From: Marichromatium purpuratum 984
GTDB lineage: Bacteria; Pseudomonadota; Gammaproteobacteria; Chromatiales; Chromatiaceae
Direction: 5' to 3'
DNA length: 64,000 nucleotides
Assembly (NCBI RefSeq): GCF_000224005.2
Contig: NZ_CP007031.1
Coordinates: 1,889,001-1,953,000 of the forward strand
Positions 6,845-16,032 of this stretch are shown piece after piece. Under the pieces are notes generated by a model, which saw only the letters and a program-made list of their open reading frames with translations, ran no database searches and was not told the DNA's origin. Made by a program: the position numbers and the translations under genes. How positions within the stretch are numbered: position 1 is the first letter of the stretch; every line of letters begins with the position of its first letter.

Positions 6845-8209
6845 ATGGCGGCCCCCTGGACGATTGAGCAGGTCAGCGGCATGGCGCCCGACACCGCGTC
6901 CATCGCCGCGGGTCGCAAGCTGGCGAGCGCCGCGAAGTGGCAGCGCCTTGGCCAGACGGAACGGCTGATCTGGGGCGAGATCAGGGGCAGCGGCAGCACG
7001 CCTTATCAGACCTGCATCGACACCGCCGGCCCGGCCTTCAAGTGCTCCTGCCCGAGCCGCAAGTTCCCCTGCAAGCACAGCCTTGGGCTCGCCCTGGCCC
7101 ATGCCGCGTCCGCCTCGGCCTTCGCCACGGATGCCCCGCCCCAATGGGTCGCCGAATGGCTGGACAAGCGCGAGGCGCGCTCGGAGCGTGAGGCGCGAGG
7201 CAAGACCAAGACGGCCGAGCCGGTCGACCCGGCCACCGCGCAGCGCCGTGCCGTCGCACAGGCGAAGCGCCGCGATCAGCGCGAGGAGAAGATGCAGGCG
7301 GGTCTCGACGAGCTGCAGCGCTGGCTCGCCGATACCCTGCGCCAGGGCCTGGCTCGCACCATGGAGCAGGAGTCCTGGGATCACATGGCGGCACGGCTGG
7401 TCGATGCGCAGATCCCGGGCCTGGCGCGCTGGCTCCGCCGCTGCCAGGAGGCGCGCTATGGCTCCGAGCAGTGGCAGGGCACCGCCCTGCAGGCATTGTC
7501 GCGTCTACAGTTGATTCTGGACGCCTGTCAGCGCCGCGAGACGCTGCCGGAGCCGGTCCGGGCGGATCTCGATGAGCTGCTTGGCATCCCCCTGGCCAAG
7601 GAGACGGTCCTGACCCAGCCCGGCGTCGCCGATATCTGGCGGGTCATGGGCAAGTGGACCAGCGACACGGATCGTCTCCAGGTCCAGCGCACCTGGCTGC
7701 GCGGCGAGCGCACCCAACGCTGGGCGCTGCTGCTGGATTTCGCGGTTGCCGGCGCCGTGCTGCCGATCACGCCGCCGGAGGGCGTCGGTATCGAGGGTGA
7801 GCTGGCCTTTTATCCGGCGACCTGGCCGGTTCGCGCGCTCCTGAAGACACAGCAGGGGATCGAACCGGCGCAGCCGAACGCCATGATCGCCGCAGGCGAC
7901 GGGCTCGACGGACTCTACCGCACCTATGCCGAGCGTCTGGCCGCGACCCCCTGGCTGGAGCGGATTCCGGCCGCTCTGCGCGACCTGACCCCGGTCAAGG
8001 TGGACGAGCACTGGCTGCTGATCGACGCGGCGCACCGACAGATCCCGCTCGCGCCCCACTTCCCCTTGCGCTGGGAGCTGCTGGCCATGGGCGGCGGCGC
8101 GCCCGTGCAACTGTTCGGCGAATGGGATGGAGACGCCTTCTTCCCGCTGACCATCGCCGACGGGGCGCGTCTCCAGGGCTTTCACGCACTGCACATGGAG
8201 CTGTCGTGA
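6845..8209 (+). CDS. SWIM zinc-finger protein, first gene of a five-gene operon
   Basis: 454 residues. The SWIM motif near residues 58-73 is complete: FKCSCPSRKFPCKHSLG, i.e. C-x-C-xn-C-x-H. SWIM fingers bind DNA or partner proteins. The N-terminus (PWTIEQVSGMAPD) supports this ATG. A charged coiled coil of about 110-170 (many Arg/Ala/Glu) and a C-terminal globular part of unknown fold follow. It starts an operon in which every junction overlaps by 4 bp; the downstream partners are DUF5691, a MoxR-type ATPase, DUF5682 and a VWA protein. Such sets are found together in many bacteria, but the function is not established. GC is host-like. Confidence 0.85.
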   Translation: MAAPWTIEQVSGMAPDTASIAAGRKLASAAKWQRLGQTERLIWGEIRGSGSTPYQTCIDTAGPAFKCSCPSRKFPCKHSLGLALAHAASASAFATDAPPQWVAEWLDKREARSEREARGKTKTAEPVDPATAQRRAVAQAKRRDQREEKMQAGLDELQRWLADTLRQGLARTMEQESWDHMAARLVDAQIPGLARWLRRCQEARYGSEQWQGTALQALSRLQLILDACQRRETLPEPVRADLDELLGIPLAKETVLTQPGVADIWRVMGKWTSDTDRLQVQRTWLRGERTQRWALLLDFAVAGAVLPITPPEGVGIEGELAFYPATWPVRALLKTQQGIEPAQPNAMIAAGDGLDGLYRTYAERLAATPWLERIPAALRDLTPVKVDEHWLLIDAAHRQIPLAPHFPLRWELLAMGGGAPVQLFGEWDGDAFFPLTIADGARLQGFHALHMELS

Positions 8210-9780
8210 TCGAGCTCTGGAACGACCTCACGCGCACCGCGCTGCTCGGCACCGAGCGCGGCACCCGGACCTGGGATGCGCCCGATGCACTCGGGACGCT
8301 CTTGTCCGGCCTGCAGGCCCAAGAGACGGACGCCCCGGTCCAGCTGCTGCGCTGCTCGGCGGTCGTGGGCAATTTCGTCCAAGCCGGGCGCTTGCCGGCT
8401 CGGCTCGCATCGGCTGCGCCATCGCTGGCCGAGCCGGACCCACGCCCCGCCCTCGGCAGCGCCCGGCATCTGCGTCTCCTGCTCCAGGACGATCGGCTCA
8501 AGACCCTGTTCCCCGAATGGCTGGCGCTGCTCGCCGAGCACCGGCTGCGTGCCCCGGAGTCCAGCATTCCGACGCTCCTGGGACTGGCCTCGCGCAGTCC
8601 CGACCTGCGGCGGGCGATCATCGCCGTCATCGGCGCAAAGGGCCTGTGGCTGGCGGGACAGAGCCCGGAGTGGGAGTCCCTGCTGAGCGTCGCGGATCTC
8701 GGGCGGCTCGACGCGGCGCTGTGGGAGACCGGCACATCGGAGCAGCGACTGGCCTATCTGGCCCAGACGCGCCGCGAGGCTCCCGCACAGGCCGTCGAGT
8801 TGCTGGTCGCCGTCTGGTCACAGGAAGGTGCCCGTGAGCGACGCAAGTTGCTGGGGGTCTTGAGCGACGCACCGGGACCGACGGATGTGGCCTTCCTGGA
8901 GTCCGCCCTCGCGGATCGCAGCAAGGACGTGCGCGGCGATGCCGCTGGACTCCTGGCCCGAATCCCCGGCTCGACGGTGCGGACACGGGCGGTGGAGCTG
9001 CTGGATGGCTGGCTCGGGTTCGACTCCAGGACCGGGCTGATGGGGCAGCTCAAGGGCCGCAAGGGCGAGCTGAGCGTCACCCTGCCCGAGGACTGGGACA
9101 GCGCCTGGACGACGATCGGCATCCACGAGAAACCACCCAAGGGGATGGGACGCAAGGCCTGGTGGCTGGAGCAACTGCTGGGGCTGGTCGATCCCGACCA
9201 TTGGGTCGAACGCTGGCAGCTTTCCGCCCCCGAGATCCTCCGCATGGTCGAGGGGCACGCGTGGCAGGGCACGCTGCTGGCGGGCTGGCGGCGCGCCACC
9301 CGGCATTTCGGCAATGGCGCATGGGCGCGTGCGCTGATCGCGGGGACGGTCGACGCCGACGCCGATGTCGCGTTGTGGGCGATCCTGCCCCCCTCGGAGC
9401 AGGAGGACGCGCTGACCTCGTCGCTCGCCATGCCGAGCACGGACGAGCCGTTCAAGCGGGCCTTCGATCGGCTCGGTCATCTCGGGCACCGCTGGAGTCC
9501 GTCCTTTTCGGCGGTTGTGCGCCAGGCCTGTCTCAAGCTGTTCCGCGAGCAGACGCCGGACGCCAACTATGCCCGCTACGCCACCCTCCGTCAGGTTGCG
9601 GCGCACCTCGATCCGGGCGGCTATCAGACCATGGAACAGGGCCTTGGGCCGTACCTTCAGGCGTCCTCCCCGTGGCAGAGGATCGCCACCGAGATGCTCG
9701 ACACCCTGAGGTTTCGCAACGATATGATCCAGGCCATCGAGTCCGCGCGCATCGAATCAGACCAACGAGGTACGCCTTGA
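8206..9780 (+). CDS. DUF5691 family protein
   Basis: 524 residues starting at GTG in the overlap GTGA with the SWIM stop. The protein is almost wholly helical with repeated Leu/Ala/Arg pairs (AFLESALADRSKDVRGDAAG and similar), like HEAT repeats; ARIPGSTVRTRAVELLD is one more such unit. No catalytic motif is visible. Assigned to DUF5691 from its consistent pairing with SWIM, MoxR, DUF5682 and VWA genes and from its length. It is probably a scaffold or substrate adaptor of the MoxR ATPase complex (inference). Confidence 0.75.
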   Translation: MIELWNDLTRTALLGTERGTRTWDAPDALGTLLSGLQAQETDAPVQLLRCSAVVGNFVQAGRLPARLASAAPSLAEPDPRPALGSARHLRLLLQDDRLKTLFPEWLALLAEHRLRAPESSIPTLLGLASRSPDLRRAIIAVIGAKGLWLAGQSPEWESLLSVADLGRLDAALWETGTSEQRLAYLAQTRREAPAQAVELLVAVWSQEGARERRKLLGVLSDAPGPTDVAFLESALADRSKDVRGDAAGLLARIPGSTVRTRAVELLDGWLGFDSRTGLMGQLKGRKGELSVTLPEDWDSAWTTIGIHEKPPKGMGRKAWWLEQLLGLVDPDHWVERWQLSAPEILRMVEGHAWQGTLLAGWRRATRHFGNGAWARALIAGTVDADADVALWAILPPSEQEDALTSSLAMPSTDEPFKRAFDRLGHLGHRWSPSFSAVVRQACLKLFREQTPDANYARYATLRQVAAHLDPGGYQTMEQGLGPYLQASSPWQRIATEMLDTLRFRNDMIQAIESARIESDQRGTP

Positions 9781-10874
9781 GCACCCAAAGCCCCAACGAA
9801 GCCATCCTGCGCCAGCACGCCGAGCAGGAGTTCGCCCACGAGATCGAGGCGCTCAAGGCGGTCGACGAGCATCCCAGGCCGCCCAACTGGGCGCTCTCGC
9901 CCTGGGCCGTGCGCACCTACCTGATGGGCGGCACGCTGAGCAATGGGGTCGAGATCAGCCCCAAGTACATCGGTCAGGCCCGGCTGATGGAGATCGCCAT
10001 CTCGACGCTGGCGACCGATCGTGCCCTCTTGCTCTATGGGCTCCCGGGGACGGCCAAGTCCTGGGTCTCCGAGCACCTGGCCGCGGCGATCTCGGGCGAT
10101 TCCACCCTGGTGGTTCAGGGCACGGCGGGGATCGGCGAGGAGGCGCTGCGCTACGGCTGGAACTATGCGCGGCTGATCGCGGACGGTCCCTCGCGGGCCG
10201 CGCTGGTGCCGAGCCCGGTCATGCACGCCCTCGAGCACGGCGCCCTGGTCCGGGTCGAGGAGCTGACCCGCGTCCCGGCGGACGTGCAGGATAGTCTCAT
10301 CACCATCCTGTCCGAGAAGACGCTCCCCGTGCCGGAACTCAATACCGAGGTACAGGCCCGCAAGGGCTTCAACGTCATCGCCACCGCCAACAACCGCGAC
10401 AAGGGCGTCAACGAGCTGTCGAGCGCTCTGAAGCGCCGCTTCAATACCGTGGTGCTGCCGGTGCCGGCGACCCTGGAGGAAGAGACCGAGATCGTCGAGC
10501 GGCGCGTCGGGCGGCTCGGGCGCGCGCTGGAGCTGCCGGTCGAGACGCCCGCGCTGCAGGAGATCCAGCGCATCGTCAGCGTCTTCCGCGAGCTGCGCCA
10601 GGGCATGACCGCCGACGGCAAGACCAAGCTCAAGACGCCCTCCGGCACCCTGAGCACGGCCGAGGCGATCTCGGTCGTCAACAGCGGCATGGCGCTGGCC
10701 GCGCACTTCGGCGACGGCCAGATGCGCGCGGGCGACGTGGCCTCCGGGCTGCTCGGCGCGATCGTCAAGGATCCGGTACAGGACAAGGTCGTCTGGCAGG
10801 AGTACCTGGAGACCGTCGTCAAGGAGCGCTCGGACTGGAAGGATCTCTATCGGGCCTGTCGCGAGGTGCTATGA
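9777..10874 (+). CDS. MoxR-type AAA+ ATPase
   Basis: 365 residues. The start is TTG at 9777, overlapping the previous stop as TTGA, and fits MSTQSPNEAIL. Walker A is GLPGTAKSW (residues ~85-93); the Walker B region is ALVRVEELTRVP, with Glu-Glu in place of Asp-Glu; sensor 1 is VIATANNRD; the arginine finger region is SALKRRF. MoxR ATPases remodel or activate partner proteins, usually together with a VWA protein, which is encoded two genes downstream. Confidence 0.88.
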   Translation: MSTQSPNEAILRQHAEQEFAHEIEALKAVDEHPRPPNWALSPWAVRTYLMGGTLSNGVEISPKYIGQARLMEIAISTLATDRALLLYGLPGTAKSWVSEHLAAAISGDSTLVVQGTAGIGEEALRYGWNYARLIADGPSRAALVPSPVMHALEHGALVRVEELTRVPADVQDSLITILSEKTLPVPELNTEVQARKGFNVIATANNRDKGVNELSSALKRRFNTVVLPVPATLEEETEIVERRVGRLGRALELPVETPALQEIQRIVSVFRELRQGMTADGKTKLKTPSGTLSTAEAISVVNSGMALAAHFGDGQMRAGDVASGLLGAIVKDPVQDKVVWQEYLETVVKERSDWKDLYRACREVL

Positions 10875-13150
10875 GCACCCATGTCTTCGGGGTCAGACAC
10901 CATGGTCCGGGCTCCACGCGCAGTCTGCTCGACGCCCTTGAGCGTCTGGCGCCCGACATCGTCCTGATCGAGGGCCCGCCGGAAGGCGATGCGCTGGTCG
11001 CGCTGGCCGGACACGCCCGGATGCGCCCGCCGGTCGCCATGCTGGTCTATGCGCCGGACGACCCGAGCGACGCCTCCTACTATCCCTTCGCCCGCTTCTC
11101 GCCCGAGTGGCAGGCGATCCACTACGCCCTGGGGCGCGACCTCCCGATCCGCTTCATGGACCTGCCGCTCGCCAATCGCATTGCGCTCCGGCGCCGAGAA
11201 CGCGAGGAGTCTGCGGAGCGCACTGCACCGGACGCATCATCCGCGGAGGATGACGGGGCCGAGCCGAGCGCCGAGCCAGCAGAGCCCTGGCGCGGCGATC
11301 CACTCGCGCTGATCGCGCAGGCCGCCGGTTACGAGGACAGCGAGCGCTGGTGGGAGCACATGGTCGAGGAGCGTCGCGACACCGAGTCGCTCTTCGACGG
11401 CATCCGCACCGTCATGACCGCGCTGCGCGAGCAGGTCGAGGGGGAGCTTGCGCAGGCCCCGCCGATCCTGGAGCGCTATCGCGAGGCCGCCATGCGCAAG
11501 ATCCTGCGCGCGACCGAGAAAGAGGGCTTTGCGCGCATCGCCGTCGTCTGCGGCGCCTGGCACGTCCCGGCGCTGGAGCAGCGCCCCAAGCAGAGCGAGG
11601 ACAACCGGCTCCTCAAGGGCCTGCCCAAGGTCAAGACGACCGCGACCTGGGTTCCCTGGACCTATGGGCGCCTGAGCTACCACAGCGGTTACGGTGCCGG
11701 GATCGGGTCGCCCGGCTGGTACGATCACCTCTGGTCCCGGTCCGGCGACGTCGCGACCCCCTGGCTGATCAAGGTCGCCCAGGCGTTCCGGGCCGAGGGG
11801 CTCGACATCTCCAGCGCTCATGTCATCGAGTCCGTGCGTCTCGCCGAGACGCTGGCGGCCATGCGTGCTCGTCCCCTGCCCTCGCTCGCCGAACTCAACG
11901 ACGCGACCCAGACCGTCATGCTCTTCGGTGAGTCGGCGCCGATGCAACTCATCCAGGCGCGTCTCATCGTCGGCGAGCGGCTGGGACAGGTACCCGAGTC
12001 GACGCCCGCGACACCGCTGCAGGAGGACCTGCGCGCCCAGCAGCGGCGGCTGCGGCTCAAGCCGAGCGCGAACGATCAGTCACTGGTGCTCGATCTGCGC
12101 AAGCCGAACGATCTGGCCCGCAGCCATCTCCTGCACCGGCTGCGGCTCCTCGATGTTCCCTGGGGCCGCAACGGCGGACGCGAGGCCGGCAAGGGCACCT
12201 TCAAGGAGTCATGGCGGCTCAAGTGGGAGCCGGACTTCGAGGTGGCGCTGATCGAGGCCGGTCGCTGGGGCAACAGCATCGCGCAGGCGGCGACGACGGC
12301 GGTCGTCCAGGAGGCGCGTCGGCGCGAGGACATCGGCCAGTTGGCGGCCTTGGCGCGCCAGGCGCTGCTCGCCGATCTGGGCGAGGCCATCGAGCCCGTC
12401 ATCGAACAGCTCCAGGCCCGAGCGGCGCTCGCCGCCGACGTGCTGGTGCTGATGCAGGCCGTCCCGGAGCTGGCCCGGCTGGCCCGCTACGGGGATGTCC
12501 GCAAGACGGCGATCGAGCGCGTCGACACGCTCCTGGACGGCCTCCTGGCGCGCATCTTCATCGGCCTCCCCAATGCCTGCAGCGGCCTCAACGAGGAGGC
12601 AGCGGAGACCCTGTTCGAGCACATCCAAGGCGTCCACGAGGGGCTCCGGCTCCTCGACGACACGCGCCTCCAAGCCCAGTGGCAGCACACCCTGAGCCAG
12701 CTTGCCGACACCCAGAGCCTGCAGGGCATCATTCGCGGGCGCTGCTGCCGGCTGCTGCTCGACACCGGCGCGATGGACGAGGAAGACGCCGCCCGCCAGC
12801 TCGGTCTGGCCTTGTCGAGGGGGAACGCGCCCGGCCAGTCCGCCGCCTGGCTGGACGGCTTTCTGCGCGACAGCGGTCAGCTCCTGATCCACGACCACGC
12901 CCTCTGGCAGCTCGTCGACCAATGGGTGTGCCAGCTCCCCGAGGAGACCTTCATGCAGGTCATCCCGCTGCTGCGGCGGACCTTTTCGAGCTTCGAGGCC
13001 GCCGAGCGGCGGCAGATGGGCGAGCGCGTCAAACGCGGACCCGTAGCGCTCGGTTCGACGCACGACCATCCCGGCGAGTTCGACCGCGTGCGGGCGGAGA
13101 CGACGCTGCCGCTCTTGTCTCGGCTGCTCGGTCTGGAGGACGGTGAATGA
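10871..13150 (+). CDS. DUF5682 family protein
   Basis: 759 residues, ATGA overlap with the MoxR gene. The N-terminus HVFGVRHHGPGSTRS, with DIVLIEGPPEGD just after, has the His-rich loop and strand-acid pattern seen in TraB/ChaN-like folds; this is a resemblance, not a demonstrated relation. Residues ~110-140 form an acidic linker, and the C-terminal half is helical. Function unknown. Its fixed place between the MoxR and VWA genes suggests that it is the effector or client of the complex (inference). Confidence 0.75.
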   Translation: MSTHVFGVRHHGPGSTRSLLDALERLAPDIVLIEGPPEGDALVALAGHARMRPPVAMLVYAPDDPSDASYYPFARFSPEWQAIHYALGRDLPIRFMDLPLANRIALRRREREESAERTAPDASSAEDDGAEPSAEPAEPWRGDPLALIAQAAGYEDSERWWEHMVEERRDTESLFDGIRTVMTALREQVEGELAQAPPILERYREAAMRKILRATEKEGFARIAVVCGAWHVPALEQRPKQSEDNRLLKGLPKVKTTATWVPWTYGRLSYHSGYGAGIGSPGWYDHLWSRSGDVATPWLIKVAQAFRAEGLDISSAHVIESVRLAETLAAMRARPLPSLAELNDATQTVMLFGESAPMQLIQARLIVGERLGQVPESTPATPLQEDLRAQQRRLRLKPSANDQSLVLDLRKPNDLARSHLLHRLRLLDVPWGRNGGREAGKGTFKESWRLKWEPDFEVALIEAGRWGNSIAQAATTAVVQEARRREDIGQLAALARQALLADLGEAIEPVIEQLQARAALAADVLVLMQAVPELARLARYGDVRKTAIERVDTLLDGLLARIFIGLPNACSGLNEEAAETLFEHIQGVHEGLRLLDDTRLQAQWQHTLSQLADTQSLQGIIRGRCCRLLLDTGAMDEEDAARQLGLALSRGNAPGQSAAWLDGFLRDSGQLLIHDHALWQLVDQWVCQLPEETFMQVIPLLRRTFSSFEAAERRQMGERVKRGPVALGSTHDHPGEFDRVRAETTLPLLSRLLGLEDGE

Positions 13151-14301
13151 GTCAAGACGCACGCGAGCGGCGCTGGCGCCTGATCCTGGGCGGCGAGCCA
13201 TCCGACGGCATCGGGCTGTCCCTGCAAGGCGAGGATGTCCGCATCGATCAATGCCTCGACGCGGTCTACGGTCAGGCGGGGCGACGCGGTAGCCTGGCGG
13301 GCTCCTCGCCGAACGTGGCCCGCTGGCTGGGCGACATCCGTCAGTATTTCCCGTCCTCGATCGTACAGGTCATGCAGAAGGACGCCATCGAGCGGCTCGG
13401 GCTGGAGCAGCTCCTGCTGGAGCCCGAGGTGCTGGAGGCGGTCGAGGCCGATGTCCATCTGATCGCGACCCTCATCACCCTCAAGCACGTCGTCCCCGCC
13501 CGCACCAAGGACACCGCGCGTCAGGTCGTCCGCCGCGTGGTCGAGGACCTGATGCGCCGGCTCGAGCAGCCCATGCGTCAGGCCGTGACCGGCGCGCTCA
13601 ACCGCGCCGTGCGCAACCGTCGGCCCAGGCTCAGGGAGATCGACTGGCACCGCACCATCAAGGCCAATCTCAAGCACTACCAGCCCGCGCAACGCACCAT
13701 CGTTCCGGAGGTCCGCATCGGCTTCGGGCGCAAGCGCTCTTCACTGCGGGACGTCGTGCTCTGTGTCGATCAGAGCGGTTCAATGGCGACCTCGGTCGTC
13801 TATTCCAGCGTCTTCGCGGCCGTCATGGCCTCCTTGCCGGCCTTGAGCACCCGACTGGTGGTGTTCGACACCGCCGTCGTCGACATGAGCGACGCCCTTC
13901 AGGACGACCCCGTCGACCTGCTCTTCGGCGTACAGCTCGGCGGCGGAACCGACATCAACCGGGCGCTCACCTACAGCCAGGGCCTCATTCGACGCCCAAG
14001 CGACACCGTCTTCGTCCTCATCAGCGACCTCTACGAAGGCGGCGACCAGACCGAGATGCTCAAGCGCGCCGCCAGCATCAAGGCGTCCGGCGTCGAATTC
14101 ATCACCCTGCTGGCCCTGAGCGACGAGGGGGCGCCCTTCTACGATCACCAGATTGCCGGCCAATACGCCGCCATGGGCATCCCGACCTTCGCTTGTACTC
14201 CGGATCAGTTTCCGGGGCTGATGGCTGCTGCGATTGGGCGTGAGGATGTTAATGTTTGGGGTGCGCGGGAGGGGATTGTGGCTACGCGGGGGGGAGGTTG
14301 A
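13147..14301 (+). CDS. VWA-domain protein, MoxR partner
   Basis: 384 residues, ATGA overlap. The C-terminal von Willebrand A domain has a complete MIDAS: DQSGSM (residues ~205-210), the Thr in GGGTDINRAL and the Asp in LISDLYEGGD. The N-terminal ~190 residues are helical. VWA proteins of this type bind MoxR AAA+ proteins and deliver them to a target through metal-dependent contact. It is the last gene of the operon. The base composition becomes less GC-rich in the last 60 bp, towards the AT-rich block that follows. Confidence 0.85.
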   Translation: MSQDARERRWRLILGGEPSDGIGLSLQGEDVRIDQCLDAVYGQAGRRGSLAGSSPNVARWLGDIRQYFPSSIVQVMQKDAIERLGLEQLLLEPEVLEAVEADVHLIATLITLKHVVPARTKDTARQVVRRVVEDLMRRLEQPMRQAVTGALNRAVRNRRPRLREIDWHRTIKANLKHYQPAQRTIVPEVRIGFGRKRSSLRDVVLCVDQSGSMATSVVYSSVFAAVMASLPALSTRLVVFDTAVVDMSDALQDDPVDLLFGVQLGGGTDINRALTYSQGLIRRPSDTVFVLISDLYEGGDQTEMLKRAASIKASGVEFITLLALSDEGAPFYDHQIAGQYAAMGIPTFACTPDQFPGLMAAAIGREDVNVWGAREGIVATRGGG

Positions 14302-14694
14302 GAGGTGAGTAAAGGTTTACCCAGACTTCTGATGCCGAATTGCTCGGTGGGGGTGATAAGGTCTGTCCGAGGTAAGGTGCCGGATATAGGGTTCAGTTTC
14401 TGTCTAGTGTTGCGGGCTCAGCCGTGTTTATTGTCTCGAATAGGTGGTATGAGGCACCTAGCAGCAGTGCTGGCGAGGGATTTCTGGAGTATCGTCGGGT
14501 CGCGTGGGCGGACGGAGTTGGCATGGGGGCGGTGCTAGACAGAAGCTGTCTAGCACGGAAATTAGAGAATCCGTCTAGCGCCATATTTAGGGATTCTGTC
14601 TAATCAACTGTTATGCATGTATCTCAATCAGTGACTGTGATGAGACTATTTGCTCAAAAAACGACATATCAAGTTAACTTTTAAGAGACTTAAC
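14302..14694. other. Gene-free transition with strong inverted repeats
   Basis: No convincing gene. A perfect hairpin GTGCTAGACAG-AAG-CTGTCTAGCAC lies at 14532-14556 (11-bp arms). A second one pairs TTAGAGAATCC (14562-14572) with GGGATTCTGTCTAA (14590-14603), with a two-base bulge. The word CTGTCTA recurs at about 14400, 14546 and 14596. GTTATGC at 14610-14616 matches the 3' core of some integron sites, but no matching 5' arm was found. Composition switches from host-like to AT-rich across the stretch. Neither hairpin has a T-tract, so a simple terminator is not supported. Confidence 0.5.
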
Positions 14695-16032
14695 ATGGAA
14701 AAAAAAATTTGCAGAATATCCGTAAAAAACCTGTTTGGTTTTTTAAATCATGATATTCATTTAAGCGAGGATGGGGTAACTTTTATACATGGCCCTAATG
14801 GTTGTGGTAAGACAACTTTCCTCAAGCTAATAGCTGCTTTTTATGATTGGAATCCGGCGACACTTGGTAATATAAGCTATGAGGAAGTAGACTTCTTTTA
14901 TTTAAGTGGCGAACGAATTCATCTATCTAAAAGTATCGAATTGAAAAAATTTGAAGATGAAGAAATAGAAACCCCTAAACTACAATTTTTTTTATATATT
15001 AATGAAAAAGAAACTAAAAGTTATACTATCGAAAGAAACTTGAAAGAACTAAAAGTATCAAGAAGCGATATTGATGACTATATTTCATCTATCCATAGAG
15101 TTGGCCCAAATAGTTGGATTGATGTCAAGGATAATGAACAGCTCTCTTTCAATGAAGTTTTAGAAAAATATTCATATCGATTTCCTTTTTCCAGTAGAAA
15201 AAAACGTCCTGAATGGCTGCAAGCATATCAAGAAAGCTCTAAGTTTCATTTTGTTCAAACTCAACGTTTGCTAAAGGTAAATACAGATAGAAGGCTTCAT
15301 AGAGAGGAAATATATGTTAATGATGTAATTGATATATATTCAATGGAAATTAAAGAAAAAATTTCAAAAAAATTAGAAGAGTCTGCTGCTGTTTCTCAAT
15401 CTAAAGACAGATCATTTCCAGAACGATTATTATCGCTAAGACTTGATGAAAAGCTTTCTGAGCAGGAAATACGAGATGACTACAAAAAAACTGAAGATAA
15501 AATAGCAAAACTTATGAACTCTGGTCTTATTGAACAAGAAAAAAATATATCACTTCCAGACAAAGTGTTTGAAGCTACAGAAAAAAAGGTCTTATCACTC
15601 TATCTTCAAGATATAAATGAAAAGTTAAGTATATTCGATGATCTTTTACTTAGGCTTGAGATATTCTTGGACATTATATCTACAAAACTTAGAAACAAAA
15701 AATTTAGAGTCAGTAGGCAAGATGGGTTTGTTATTGAAACAACTCAGGGTAAGAAAAATAGGTTAGAACCAAATGAGCTATCTTCTGGTGAACAGCATCA
15801 AATAGTGCTTTTTTATGAGCTAATATTTAAAACAGATGACAATTCTTTTTTTCTTATAGATGAGCCAGAAATATCACTTCATGTTGATTGGCAAAGACAA
15901 TTTCTATCAGATATATCTCGAATAGCTGAGTTAGGTAGCCATTCTTTTGTTATTGCAACACACTCCCCCCAAATAATTGGAAATAGAAGGGATTTGGCAG
16001 TAGCTCTTGATGGAGGAATTTTAGGTGGATGA
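14695..16032 (+). CDS. AriA-like ABC-type ATPase of a PARIS-like defence pair
   Basis: 445 residues from ATG 14695; a TTG at 14650 in frame is less likely. Walker A HGPNGCGKTTF is near residue 38; the ABC signature ELSSGEQHQI, Walker B FFLIDEPE and H-loop ATHSPQ are near the C-terminus, with a coiled, charged insert between. This is the AAA_15 architecture of AriA in PARIS and of related OLD-like systems. In PARIS, AriA senses a phage anti-restriction protein and releases the AriB effector (family knowledge). It overlaps the DUF4435 gene by 8 bp. It is very AT-rich and clearly foreign to the host. Confidence 0.75.
   Translation: MEKKICRISVKNLFGFLNHDIHLSEDGVTFIHGPNGCGKTTFLKLIAAFYDWNPATLGNISYEEVDFFYLSGERIHLSKSIELKKFEDEEIETPKLQFFLYINEKETKSYTIERNLKELKVSRSDIDDYISSIHRVGPNSWIDVKDNEQLSFNEVLEKYSYRFPFSSRKKRPEWLQAYQESSKFHFVQTQRLLKVNTDRRLHREEIYVNDVIDIYSMEIKEKISKKLEESAAVSQSKDRSFPERLLSLRLDEKLSEQEIRDDYKKTEDKIAKLMNSGLIEQEKNISLPDKVFEATEKKVLSLYLQDINEKLSIFDDLLLRLEIFLDIISTKLRNKKFRVSRQDGFVIETTQGKKNRLEPNELSSGEQHQIVLFYELIFKTDDNSFFLIDEPEISLHVDWQRQFLSDISRIAELGSHSFVIATHSPQIIGNRRDLAVALDGGILGG

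Noticed and set aside
14610-14616. GTTATGC as the 3' end of a further attC
   Set aside because: No matching 5' arm with RYYYAAC and no pairing stem was found; kept only as part of the hairpin observation.
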